Below are positions 52,388 to 61,432 of a stretch of DNA of 64,000 nt, piece after piece; position 1 is the first letter of the stretch, and every line of letters starts with the position of its first letter. The notes under the pieces are model-generated. The model did no database searches, was not told where the DNA came from, and saw only the letters and a program-made list of their open reading frames with translations. Position numbers and translations under genes: made by a program. This stretch comes from SHXR01 sp046160305 (GTDB lineage: Bacteria; Pseudomonadota; Gammaproteobacteria; Burkholderiales; SG8-39), in contig JBJXGX010000199.1 of the NCBI GenBank assembly GCA_046160305.1, positions 33,596 through 97,595 of the forward strand, in the 5' to 3' direction.

Positions 52388-53488
52388 ATGGCGAGGATCG
52401 ACTTTGCATTGTGGGACGCGGTCGGCGGTTATTCCGATCGCAACGCGCCGATGGCCGACGTCTACGACGATCACGTGCGTTTGACACAAGAGATCGAGCA
52501 GCTCGGTTTCCATTCGTACTATGTGATCGAGCATCAGAACTCGCCGGTCGGTCGCATTACCGCGCCGACTGTGTTCCTGACCGCGATCGCACGTGCAACC
52601 AGCGTTCTTCGCTTGGGCGCGATGATGTGGCAGCTGCCGTTTTATCATCCGATCCGCCTGGCGCAAGAAGTCGCGATGCTCGATCATCTCTCGCGAGGTC
52701 GGGTGGAATTCGGCACGGGCATCGGCGTACACGAGCATGAATTCATCCGCTGGGGGGTCGATTACTATCAGCGCGCAGCCATTGCTGGTGAAGTGCTCGA
52801 CATCCTGAAGATGGCCTGGACGCAGGATGAAGTCACCTTCAACGGCAAGTACTTCAAGTTCGACGAGGCGCTTCCGCAGCCGCATCCGTTTCAAAAGCCG
52901 CATCCCCCGATCTGGGCTGCCGTGCATAGCGATGCCGCGATCGAGTTCGCTGCGAAGAACAACTATCACGTCTCGCAGAACCTGGATTCGGATGATGTCA
53001 TCGCCCGCAAATTCGATCTCTATCGCAAACTCTGGCGCGAATTCAAACATCCCGGCCCGATGCCGCGGGTATGGCTCATGCGCCAGGTGCACGTCGCCGA
53101 GACCGACGAGAAGGCGCACGCTGAAGCGCGTCAGTATCTCGCCTCACGAGCGGGAGGCGCAGTACCGGTGGGTGGCGGTCCGATCGAACGCACCCGCATC
53201 GGCTGGGGCTCGCATCCGCGCGGCATGGGCCGGGATAGCGAGCGGCCGGACGATAAAGCACGCGGCGAGTCGATACGGCGCGCGGCGCAAAGCTATGAGT
53301 ACAACATCGAGCAAGGCTTGGCGATCGTCGGCAGCCCGGAGAGTGTCATTCGCAAGCTCGAAGCCGGCAAGATGCAAATCGGCTACGACGTGTTCTGCAC
53401 CAATCACGAGATCGGCGTGATGCCCGACGCCATGGTGCGGAATTCGATTCGATTGTTCGGTAAAGAGGTCATTCCCGCGTTCCGATAG
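52388..53488 (+). CDS. LLM-class flavin-dependent oxidoreductase
   Basis: A 366-residue luciferase-like monooxygenase-family protein. Signature parts are HSYYVIEHQNSPVGRITAPT, TSVLRLGAMMWQLPFYHPIR and MLDHLSRGRVEFGTGIGVHE. It uses reduced flavin to oxygenate an organic substrate and usually has no bound cofactor of its own. A very strong AAAGGAGGTGG ribosome site precedes ATG 52388. The stem-loop terminator at 53531 follows. Its partner may be the MDR gene upstream; the substrate is unknown. Confidence 0.9.
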   Translation: MARIDFALWDAVGGYSDRNAPMADVYDDHVRLTQEIEQLGFHSYYVIEHQNSPVGRITAPTVFLTAIARATSVLRLGAMMWQLPFYHPIRLAQEVAMLDHLSRGRVEFGTGIGVHEHEFIRWGVDYYQRAAIAGEVLDILKMAWTQDEVTFNGKYFKFDEALPQPHPFQKPHPPIWAAVHSDAAIEFAAKNNYHVSQNLDSDDVIARKFDLYRKLWREFKHPGPMPRVWLMRQVHVAETDEKAHAEARQYLASRAGGAVPVGGGPIERTRIGWGSHPRGMGRDSERPDDKARGESIRRAAQSYEYNIEQGLAIVGSPESVIRKLEAGKMQIGYDVFCTNHEIGVMPDAMVRNSIRLFGKEVIPAFR

Positions 53489-53530
53489 CGCGCCTCGAAT
53501 TCTTTGGAATATCGGCGAACCAAAAGAAAA

Positions 53531-53565
53531 ACCCCGGCTTCAACTGACTAAGCTGAAGCCGGGGT
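53531..53565. terminator. Bidirectional intrinsic terminator
   Basis: A 12-base-pair perfect stem (ACCCCGGCTTCA and its complement) with an 11-base loop lies between the convergent LLM and PKD genes. An A-rich run lies on the left and a T-containing stretch (GTTGGTTT) on the right, so both genes can end here. Confidence 0.8.
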
Positions 53566-53578
53566 GTTGGTTTAGCGC

Positions 53579-55549
53579 TTACCGGTGTCCGTGGTGGTCG
53601 TGCCGGCCATTCCAATGGACGCGCTTGTTGCGATCAAGCCGCGGTGCACGGTTTGGCGCCGCTGCGAGGTATCCGATTGCCTCCGTCAACAATTCGTATG
53701 CCATGGACTGCTCTTTGCAAGTTCGGATCAAATCGTTGCGGTCTGCTCGATTGTTCAAAGCGCAGCCGTCCATTGCGCGCTTCTCGTTCTGGGACAGCAG
53801 CGCCAGCGCCGAACGGAATTTGCTCTGCTTGATCATACGTAGTGCCACCATCAACTCACGGACCAATACACGGCGCGCATGCTTGGACTTGAACACCTTG
53901 TGGCCGCTGGCGTCTCGATTGGGTAGGCCGTTGATGTATGCGATCAAATCCTGAACCGCCTGCGTTGTAGCATCGGTGGTCGTGATGACCTCGACGACCG
54001 CAGGATCTGCCGCACTGTCCACACGACCGTCATTGGCGATGAGCTGAAGCACGAACGTCCCGGGCATGTCGGCATTGAAGCTTGGAGTCAGCGTGTCGGC
54101 ACCCGACAGCACGGCAAGACTTCCAGCCGGCTTGGTGCTCATGCTCCAACGGTGCGTGAGCCGATCTCCGTTGCGATCGGTCGCGCTGCCTTGGGCGATC
54201 ACCATACTGCCCAGGGTGACAACCTGATCCGGACCGGCGTTGACAACCGGCGGTAGGTTGTCAAAGCCTATTGTGACTTCGTCTCCGCTCGTCGCACCGA
54301 ATAGATCGGTGACCTGAAGCGTGGCGATGTAGGTACCGTTCACGTCCGCCCTGAAGTTCGGCGTCGCAGAATCGGGCCCGACCAATTGCGCAGTGCTGCC
54401 CTGCGGGCGGACCAGCGTCCAAGAATAGGTGAGCGGGTCGCCGTCAGGATCGGAGCTATTACTACCATTCAGTTGCACAGTAGAGCCGGTCATTACCAGC
54501 AACTGCTCGGGTCCGGCATCCGCTGATGGTGTTCCATTCGTCGGGCTGATCAATGCCGTCACAGGGGCGCTGTCCACCGTTCCGTCGTTCACGATCAGTT
54601 GCGCGCTGTAGTCACCGAGTTTGTCGGCGATGAACGTGAGCATGACCGCGGATGGATCGCTGAGTACGGCATTGCTGCCGGCCGGCCGAGTAAGGGTCCA
54701 GCGATATGTCATCGCATTGCCGTCCGGATCGATGCTGGCGCTGCCATCAAGGGTGACGTTCTTGCCGACGTGCAAAAGATTCACCGGCGCGATGTTGGCA
54801 GTCGGGGCCGAGTTGGTGCTCGCGGAGACCCACGAGACCGCATTGACATACAGTTGGGTCAACCGCGGGTTGTTTGGCAGCACGAGACCGTACGAGTCGG
54901 GTTCGAAATTGATGCCGGCAGTGAAATTGACGACGCGGCCCTGATCCACTTGGCGAACGAGCACCGCGTCGCTCTTGTTGATCTTCATCAGTACGGTTGG
55001 CGGATTGACTACGAAGTTTTTCTTCGAGCCATCCCAGAAGCCACCGTCAACGACGGAAGATGAGGGGATTCCTTTCAACATGGGATGGCCTTCCTGACCA
55101 GGAACGACCGCCAAGGTGCAGCCCTGGCAGCCCACGATCGGTGGCGCGCCGTAACCCATCAATACCAGGTCAGACATATTGACCTGTGTCTTGGTCGACT
55201 TTTCCTCGAAACCCAGCCATTGGGAACCGACGAAACCGCCGCCGCCTCGCACGAACTGCACCAGGGCTTCCTGTGCAGGAACGGACATGGCTTCGTCGTG
55301 CGTCGCACCGTTCATGTGTACGACTACGTCAAAATTCGAGAGAGCTGGCGCCAGCGTGTAACTGTATTCGGGATCGACCACCGTGACGCTGTGCCCCGCA
55401 CGGGCAAGCGCCGAATGCAAGGTCGTGACCTCATCGCCTGCCGCGTCAACCATCAAGAGTACCCGGGCGGCGGCGGCTGGACTCGGGTTCAAGAACATAA
55501 GTCCGATGGCAAGCGCCAGCGGTCGGTAGATGTGTTTCAAGCTAAGCAT
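53579..55549 (-). CDS. Secreted PKD-domain protein, paralog 2
   Basis: A 656-residue paralog of the protein at 49092. It shares the signal peptide (ending NPSPAAA), the ThuA-like domain (FVRGGGGFVGSQWLGFEEKS), three PKD domains (about 245-525) and the C-terminal helical unit (DLIAYINGLPNRDASGHKVF). It lacks the long repeated His/Asp tail and ends RNKRVHWNGRHDHHGHR. ATG 55549 with GGGGAGAG upstream is chosen over a longer frame from 55576. The two copies flank a two-gene insert (MDR and LLM) and are in the same orientation, as after a tandem duplication. Confidence 0.75.
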   Translation of the reverse strand: MLSLKHIYRPLALAIGLMFLNPSPAAAARVLLMVDAAGDEVTTLHSALARAGHSVTVVDPEYSYTLAPALSNFDVVVHMNGATHDEAMSVPAQEALVQFVRGGGGFVGSQWLGFEEKSTKTQVNMSDLVLMGYGAPPIVGCQGCTLAVVPGQEGHPMLKGIPSSSVVDGGFWDGSKKNFVVNPPTVLMKINKSDAVLVRQVDQGRVVNFTAGINFEPDSYGLVLPNNPRLTQLYVNAVSWVSASTNSAPTANIAPVNLLHVGKNVTLDGSASIDPDGNAMTYRWTLTRPAGSNAVLSDPSAVMLTFIADKLGDYSAQLIVNDGTVDSAPVTALISPTNGTPSADAGPEQLLVMTGSTVQLNGSNSSDPDGDPLTYSWTLVRPQGSTAQLVGPDSATPNFRADVNGTYIATLQVTDLFGATSGDEVTIGFDNLPPVVNAGPDQVVTLGSMVIAQGSATDRNGDRLTHRWSMSTKPAGSLAVLSGADTLTPSFNADMPGTFVLQLIANDGRVDSAADPAVVEVITTTDATTQAVQDLIAYINGLPNRDASGHKVFKSKHARRVLVRELMVALRMIKQSKFRSALALLSQNEKRAMDGCALNNRADRNDLIRTCKEQSMAYELLTEAIGYLAAAPNRAPRLDRNKRVHWNGRHDHHGHR

Positions 55550-56120
55550 GACGCTCTCCCCTTGGCCAAATCTCATTTGTGATTCGATCGCGAGATCCTA
55601 AGTTGAATCGCAGGGGGGATCCAGGAATTACTGACACAGAAATTCACGAATGTTCCATGCGTATTTCGGAACGAATGCACATCCGAGCGGGAGCACCGAT
55701 CCCCTCTGCATGGTTTCACGCCGCCCGATCGGAATTGGTCCTTGGATTGACTTGGTATAGCCGTCCACGCGGTATGCAGGACCGACGCTCGCCGAGCGCG
55801 GTGCGGCGACAGGGCTGAATGGAATTTCCATTGCTGATGGCGATCACGCCGTCCGGTCAATCGTGCGCATCGCGTGGTGAGTTCGCGATTGATGCGCCGG
55901 AACAGGTGCTGTGTTCGGCCACGCAGTCAATGGTGCGGTGCCACACATTGACGCCGAGGTGCGCACGCCTCGCCAGACAAAGTCAGTGCTGAGTCACTTC
56001 GATCAATTGTTATCGGCCCCGGGCTGATACCGCAGATGTGAGGCACGGGCCGAATCGCTTTAAGCACACGGTCAGTCAAGCGGGCACAATTTCGGCACCG
56101 TCGATCACCAAGAAAAAATC
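55550..56120. other. Long intergenic region
   Basis: 571 bp between paralog 2 and the Bug gene on the other strand. Apart from the conserved element at 55618-55657 I see no gene, RNA or repeat. Short frames here have no family resemblance. It should hold promoters for both divergent genes, but no convincing -35/-10 pair was found. Confidence 0.4.
55618..55657 (-). promoter_or_regulatory. Conserved upstream element of PKD paralog 2
   Basis: The counterpart of 51204-51243, starting 69 bp upstream of ATG 55549. Identical parts include GATCCA, TGACA, AAATTCAC and AATGTT (plus-strand reading). Conservation stops on both sides, so it is not just a leftover of a longer recent duplication. Confidence 0.55.
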
Positions 56121-57086
56121 ATGAATCAACTATGCCGTTCGATTCGAGTGATTGGTCTGCTATGGATCATGATCTTCGCCTCTTCGGTCGCTGCGCAAAG
56201 CTATCCCACCAAACCCATTCGGATGATCTTGCCGTTCACCGGTGGTGGCGACGTTCTTGCGCGACCGCTTGCGCAGATGCTTGGCGAATCGCTCGGGCAG
56301 CCTGTCTACGTGGAGAACATCGTGGGCGGGCAGACGTTGGTCGGCACTGAAGCGGCCGCGCGAGCGCCGGCGGACGGTCACACGATCCTCATGATCACCA
56401 ACAGCACGACCATCAACCACACGCTGCGCTCCGATATGCGCGTCGATCTGTTTCGTGATTTCGTCCCGATCACGCAACTCTGCACGTTCGCGCTGGTGCT
56501 GGTGACGCATCCATCGGTCGCCGCCGATTCCTTGCAGACACTCATCGCGCATGCCAAGGCGAATCCGGGCAAGCTTGCGTATGGTTCGGCCGGGCCGCTC
56601 TATCAGCTACCGATGGAGCTGTTCAAGTCGATGGCGGGCGTGGATATTCTCTATGTGCCCTATAAGGCGAGCGCAACGTCACGCATCGATCTCTTGAGCG
56701 GACAGATACAAGTCTTGATGGACGGTCTCACCTCGATGCTGCCGCACATCAAGGCGGGCAAAGTACGCGTGATCGCAGTCGCAGGTGCCAACCGTTCGCA
56801 TGCGGCCCCCGATGTGCCCACCATGGCCGAAGCCGGCCTCCCAGGATACGAAGGGGATGGCTGGATCGGCTTTCTCGCTCCCGCTGGCACACCGGCTGGC
56901 GCGGTCAGTCGTCTGCAAGTGGAAATAGCAAAGATCCTCGCGCGCCCCGCCGTGCAGGCCTTCTATCGCGATCAAGCGAATGAGCCGATTGCCAGCACGC
57001 CTCTGGAATACGCCGCGTTTCTCAAGCAAGATGTCGCCAAGTGGGCGAAGGTGATTCGCGAATCCGGAGCGAAACCGGCGCAGTGA
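56121..57086 (+). CDS. Bug/TctC-family substrate-binding protein
   Basis: A 321-residue receptor with signal peptide ending SSVAAQ, then SYPTKPIRMILPFTGGGDVL, VYVENIVGGQT and RAPADGHTILMITN. The motif PFTGGGDVL, lacking the usual GG-D-x-x-AR spacing, suggests another ligand class. AAGAAAAAA is the only ribosome-site-like sequence before ATG 56121. It converges on the LLM gene at 57142 and may supply its substrate. Confidence 0.9.
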   Translation: MNQLCRSIRVIGLLWIMIFASSVAAQSYPTKPIRMILPFTGGGDVLARPLAQMLGESLGQPVYVENIVGGQTLVGTEAAARAPADGHTILMITNSTTINHTLRSDMRVDLFRDFVPITQLCTFALVLVTHPSVAADSLQTLIAHAKANPGKLAYGSAGPLYQLPMELFKSMAGVDILYVPYKASATSRIDLLSGQIQVLMDGLTSMLPHIKAGKVRVIAVAGANRSHAAPDVPTMAEAGLPGYEGDGWIGFLAPAGTPAGAVSRLQVEIAKILARPAVQAFYRDQANEPIASTPLEYAAFLKQDVAKWAKVIRESGAKPAQ

Positions 57087-57141
57087 GCGTGACGTGTGAA
57101 CGCTCAGTCCGTGCGGATTGGAACCTTGGTGATCTTGCCTC

Positions 57142-58368
57142 CTACCGCACGAACTCCAGGCCGAACTGCCCGAGCGACGTGAGCGGCTTGTCCGGGATCG
57201 CCGCCCGAAGTTCCTGCATTCGGCCTTCGTCATACGTTGCGGTCAGTGCCTTCAGGCGCGGATAGACCTCGCTTGCGTACAGCTTCATCGATTTCACCGC
57301 ATCGTCGAATGAGAGGAATCCCGCTTGTCCCATCATAAGAAGATGGCCGAATCCGCCGCTGTATTCCCAGAATGATTTGATCTGCTCGTACACCTGATCG
57401 GGCGTACCGGCAAAGACGTTGCCGCGCGCCATCTGATCATCGAGCGTTTGTTTGTTCGGATCGCGCCCGCCGGTACCGGCCAGAAACTGGGCCGCGATCT
57501 CTGGCGGATGGTAACCAGGCGGGTTCGAGTAATGGGCAGGCACCTTGTTCGAGCGCAGATACCACAGCACCTTGTCAGCCCCTTCGCGCGCCGCTTTTCG
57601 ATTCTCACCGACATAGACGAGCGCACAGTATGCAAGCCGGTCGAGCGGTGCGGGCGTGCCGTGCGCGGCCAGGTAACCGGCACGGTAGCCGTCGAAGATG
57701 CGCCGCACGCCTTGATAGCCCGCCAGAAAAACCGCGCCAACGTACTTGTGCTTCGCCACCGGCACGCCGCTTGGGCCGCTGCCAAGCGTGACCCATACCG
57801 GGGGATGCGGTTGCTGATATGGGCGCGGCCAGATATTGACTTGCCGATGATGATGGAAACGGCCCTCGAAATTGAACGGCCCATCATGGGTTGTCCACGC
57901 TTTCAGGATCAAGTCGTGCGATTCCCACATGCGCTCACTGCCGCGGAACGCGACGATGTTCGCCGCCGCACTTTCATACGGCACGCCGCGAACGAACCCG
58001 CACTCGAGACGCCCGCGTGAAATCACATCGACCATTGCCATCTCTTCGGCGACGCGCACCGGCTGATTGCGATTGGCGAGCGGGTTTCCCAGGATCAACA
58101 GGCGCGCGGTCTTACTTTGTCGCGCGAGGATCGACATCATCAGTGGCGCGGCAGGAATCACGCAAGTCGCGGTTTGATGATGTTCGTTGAGCATGATCTC
58201 AAGGCCGTTCGCCTCGGCTTGCAGCCAAAGGTCGAGATACATGTGATAAAGGTCGGCGCCGCGTGTGGGCTCGTAGTTGCGATTCGGCAGGTTCACGCGG
58301 ATCGATTCGTATGAATCGGCGTCGGGCAGAAATGGGTAGGCGTCTTCGGTGAAATACCAAGTCTTCAA
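57142..58368 (-). CDS. LLM-class flavin-dependent oxidoreductase
   Basis: A 408-residue luciferase-like protein: WYFTEDAYPFLPDADSYESI at the start, then GLEIMLNEHHQTATCVIPAA, LILGNPLANRNQPVRVAEEM and VISRGRLECGFVRGVPYES. It is longer than the enzyme at 52388 and belongs to another LLM subgroup. It uses reduced flavin and oxygen on an unknown substrate. It is divergent by 198 bp from the molybdopterin subunit gene. Confidence 0.9.
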   Translation of the reverse strand: MKTWYFTEDAYPFLPDADSYESIRVNLPNRNYEPTRGADLYHMYLDLWLQAEANGLEIMLNEHHQTATCVIPAAPLMMSILARQSKTARLLILGNPLANRNQPVRVAEEMAMVDVISRGRLECGFVRGVPYESAAANIVAFRGSERMWESHDLILKAWTTHDGPFNFEGRFHHHRQVNIWPRPYQQPHPPVWVTLGSGPSGVPVAKHKYVGAVFLAGYQGVRRIFDGYRAGYLAAHGTPAPLDRLAYCALVYVGENRKAAREGADKVLWYLRSNKVPAHYSNPPGYHPPEIAAQFLAGTGGRDPNKQTLDDQMARGNVFAGTPDQVYEQIKSFWEYSGGFGHLLMMGQAGFLSFDDAVKSMKLYASEVYPRLKALTATYDEGRMQELRAAIPDKPLTSLGQFGLEFVR

Positions 58369-58566
58369 GATTGCTCGTCCCTATCTAGGCGAAGTGCCGA
58401 TCGGTCGTCGGCGTTGCGCCCGATCGTAGCCTATTGCGACCCGATACGGCATCATCGCGAATCGACGGCGCGAATGACGCCAAGCGATGCGGCGAATCCT
58501 GCAACCCTGCGATACTTGCGGTTCGACGACCACGACGTTCGACGACCAAGAGCGAGGAAACTGATC

Positions 58567-60888
58567 ATGACCACCACATCGACCACGAAGTTCGGCGTTG
58601 GCCAGGCCGTTCGCCGCAAGGAAGATCAGCGCTTCCTGACGGGCGCCGGCCGGTACACCGACGACATCAATGTCGACCGACAGCTCCACGCGCACTTCGT
58701 CCGGTCGCCCCATGCGCACGCGCGCATCCTGTCGATCAACGTTGATGCGGCGCGGGCGGCACCCGGTGTCGTCGCGGTCTATACCCATGCCGACATGGCC
58801 GCGGCCGGCATCAACCCGATTCCGGTGCTTACCGATATTCCCGTGAAAACCACCGATGGCGGCATCGTGTCCGGACCGCCGCGCCACGCCCTGGCGGCCG
58901 ACGCAGTCCGCTATGTCGGTGATGCCGTGGCCTTGGTGATCGCGCAGTCCCATGCCCAGGCGGTGGATGCGGCCGAGCGGATCGAGGTACGGTACGAAAC
59001 GTTGCCCGCGGTGATCGGGCCCGCGGAGGCAGTGAAACCCGGCGCGCATCAACTCTGGCCGGGGGCGAAAGGGAATGTGGCTGGCGTCTTCGCGGTTGGC
59101 GATGCGGCGGCGGTCAATTCGGCAATGGCCGGCGCGGCGCACATCGTGAAGCTCGATCTCGTCAACAACCGACTCGCGCCGAACACGATGGAACCGCGTG
59201 CGGTGCTATGCGAATTCGATAGTGCCACGAAGCGCTACACCGTCCATGTCGCAAGCCAGGCGAGCCAGGGCTTCAAGATGGCGCTCGCGGCAGCGATTCT
59301 CCAGGTGCCGCCCGACAACGTTCGCGTCATCGTCGATGACATCGGCGGTGGCTTTGGCATGAAGGTCGGTCCGTATCCCGAGTATGTCGCGGTGTGTTTT
59401 GCCGCCGGAAAACTCGGTCGACCGGTGAAGTGGGTCGCGTCCCGTTCGGAGGCGTTCCTTGCCGATACGCATGGACGCGCGCACGTCACGCACGCCGAAA
59501 TGGGCCTGGATGCGTCCGGCCGGATCGTCGCGCTCAAGATTCGCAACCTAGCCGATATGGGCGCCTACCTCGCCTATGTCGGACCGCTGGTGCCGACCAT
59601 CGCCGCGGGTCAGGTGATCACCAACGTCTACGACATCAAATTGATGCATCTGGAAATTCTCTGCGTACTCACGAACACGTCGGTGGTCGATGCCTATCGG
59701 GGCGCTGGCCGTCCGGAGTCGGTGTTCATGATGGAACGGCTCATGGATCTTGCCGCCGCGCAAACGCGCATCGATCCCGCGGAAATCCGGCGCCGCAACA
59801 TGATTCCGAGCGCGGCATTGCCCTATACCACGCTGCTCGGGGCGATCTATGACAGCGGCGACTACGCGGCGATCATGGCGCGCGGTCTTCGCGAAGCGGA
59901 TTGGGCCGGGTTTGCGTCGCGCAAGGCCAAGGCCGCGCAACGCGGCAAGCTCGCCGGACGCGGGTTCTCGACCTATGTCGAGATCACCGGCGCATTCGAT
60001 CCGGTGGAGCATGTGCAGGTGACGGTTTCGGGCGATGGTAAAGTCACCTTGATCGCCGGAACCCAGGCGATGGGGCAGGGCCTCGATACCAGTTATTGCC
60101 AATTGCTTGCCGAAAAGCTCGGCGTGCCTTTCGATAGCATCGATGTCATCCAAGGCGACACCGATATCGTCAAGGCCGGCAGCGGTTCGATCGGATCACG
60201 CTCGTCTTTCGTCGGCGGCCAGGCCGTATTGACCGGTGGCGATGAAATCATCAAGCGGGGCCGCGACCTCGCCGCCGACGCGCTCGAATCCGCGGCCGCC
60301 GATATCTCCTTCGCGGATGGTCGGTTCGCGATTACCGGTACCGACCGCGGCATCGGCTTGTTCGAGCTTGCAAGAAAGCAGACCGATGCGCGTATTCACG
60401 TGTCGGCCACATCGACCGCCGGGGGCATGAGCTATCCGAACGGCATCAACGTATGCGAAGTCGAGATCGACCGGGAAACCGGTGAGATTTCAATTTCCCG
60501 ATTCATGGCGCTCAACGATGTCGGCACCGTTATCAATCCGATGATCGTGGCCGGGCAGGTTCACGGCGGCGTCGTTCAAGGGGTGGGTCAGGCCTTGCAC
60601 GAGCAGGTCGTGTACGACCGCAGTGGTCAACTGGTGACCGGTTCCTACCTCGATTACTGCATGCCGCGTGCCGACGATATGCCGCAGATCGAGACATCGA
60701 CCGACGAATCGACGCCCAGTCCCACGAATATCATCGGCGCCAAGGGGGCTGGCGAAGCGGGCGCGGTGAGCGCGCCGCCTGCGGTCGTATCGGCGATCGT
60801 CAACGCGCTTGCCGACTACGGTGTAAGCCATCTCGATATGCCGATTCGAACCGAGACGATCTGGCGAATCCTCCAGCAGGCTCGCTAG
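58567..60888 (+). CDS. Orphan molybdopterin subunit, xanthine dehydrogenase/CoxL family
   Basis: A 773-residue large subunit without signal peptide, so probably cytoplasmic. QAVRRKEDQRFLTGAGRYTD is the standard opening; DDIGGGFGMKVGPYPEY and VVDAYRGAGRPESVFMMERL are in the core, and GAKGAGEAGAVSAPPAVV holds the catalytic glutamate. The AYRGAGRPE loop is not the AYxCSFR of true CO dehydrogenase, so it is a form II-like or other aldehyde/heterocycle oxidase. No FAD or 2Fe-2S genes adjoin it; partners would be elsewhere. GAGGAAA precedes ATG 58567. Confidence 0.88.
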   Translation: MTTTSTTKFGVGQAVRRKEDQRFLTGAGRYTDDINVDRQLHAHFVRSPHAHARILSINVDAARAAPGVVAVYTHADMAAAGINPIPVLTDIPVKTTDGGIVSGPPRHALAADAVRYVGDAVALVIAQSHAQAVDAAERIEVRYETLPAVIGPAEAVKPGAHQLWPGAKGNVAGVFAVGDAAAVNSAMAGAAHIVKLDLVNNRLAPNTMEPRAVLCEFDSATKRYTVHVASQASQGFKMALAAAILQVPPDNVRVIVDDIGGGFGMKVGPYPEYVAVCFAAGKLGRPVKWVASRSEAFLADTHGRAHVTHAEMGLDASGRIVALKIRNLADMGAYLAYVGPLVPTIAAGQVITNVYDIKLMHLEILCVLTNTSVVDAYRGAGRPESVFMMERLMDLAAAQTRIDPAEIRRRNMIPSAALPYTTLLGAIYDSGDYAAIMARGLREADWAGFASRKAKAAQRGKLAGRGFSTYVEITGAFDPVEHVQVTVSGDGKVTLIAGTQAMGQGLDTSYCQLLAEKLGVPFDSIDVIQGDTDIVKAGSGSIGSRSSFVGGQAVLTGGDEIIKRGRDLAADALESAAADISFADGRFAITGTDRGIGLFELARKQTDARIHVSATSTAGGMSYPNGINVCEVEIDRETGEISISRFMALNDVGTVINPMIVAGQVHGGVVQGVGQALHEQVVYDRSGQLVTGSYLDYCMPRADDMPQIETSTDESTPSPTNIIGAKGAGEAGAVSAPPAVVSAIVNALADYGVSHLDMPIRTETIWRILQQAR

Positions 60889-60892
60889 CGCA

Positions 60893-61264
60893 TCATCCGG
60901 CAGCGGCGGCCGCCTCGGCTCGCGTGAAAAACTCGCCTTGCCGAATGAATCCGGGGACGATCGTCGCTTTCACAGCGTGCACCCGCCCGCGTTGATCACG
61001 GGATACCACGACGGTTTCCGGAAGACCATCCAGTAGATGGCACGGTGCGGGGCGGCCGTCGGCGAAGAGCGCGTTGTAGATGATGCCGGTATCGGTGTCG
61101 ATGAAGCCGGGGCGGAAGCCCTGCGATTGGTTTCCCGCGCTCGAGCCGGCTGTTCCGTCGTGCGGGGCGGATTCGCGACGAAGCCCGGCACGATCGAGTG
61201 CACCCGGCGGGCGCTGCGGCTTGGTGCGGCGCGATGCGGATGCACCGGAAGCGAAGCTGTTCAT
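60893..61264 (-). CDS. Hypothetical protein
   Basis: A 123-residue protein from ATG 61264, which has a strong CAGGAGAACCCG leader. The first 45 residues are basic and probably unstructured; the second half has a compact pattern (RPGFIDTDTGIIYNALFADG, then ETVVVSRDQRGRVHAVKATI). No family is recognised. Its 3' end is 4 bp from the end of the molybdopterin gene on the other strand. Confidence 0.55.
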   Translation of the reverse strand: MNSFASGASASRRTKPQRPPGALDRAGLRRESAPHDGTAGSSAGNQSQGFRPGFIDTDTGIIYNALFADGRPAPCHLLDGLPETVVVSRDQRGRVHAVKATIVPGFIRQGEFFTRAEAAAAAG

Positions 61265-61394
61265 CGGGTTCTCCTGCCGTGCGCCATGTACGGACGGCTT
61301 TGCGAAATGGACGACGTCAGCCATGAGTCGCAACCTGAAGCCGAAGGGTTCACTTTTCGTGTACGTCGATCGGCTTCACCCGCCACGAATAAAA

Positions 61395-61414
61395 AAGCCG
61401 CCTTCCGGCGGCTT
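61395..61414. terminator. Intrinsic terminator after the FAH gene
   Basis: AAGCCGCC-TTCC-GGCGGCTT with an A run on one side and a T run on the other is a classical intrinsic terminator usable in both directions. It lies 19 bp after the stop of the FAH gene on the minus strand. Confidence 0.85.
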
Positions 61415-61432
61415 TTTGTAACGACCCGCGGG

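Noticed and set aside
55573..55860. 95-codon minus-strand frame in the gap after PKD paralog 2
   Set aside because: It overlaps the conserved upstream element and has no resemblance to any protein or good ribosome site.
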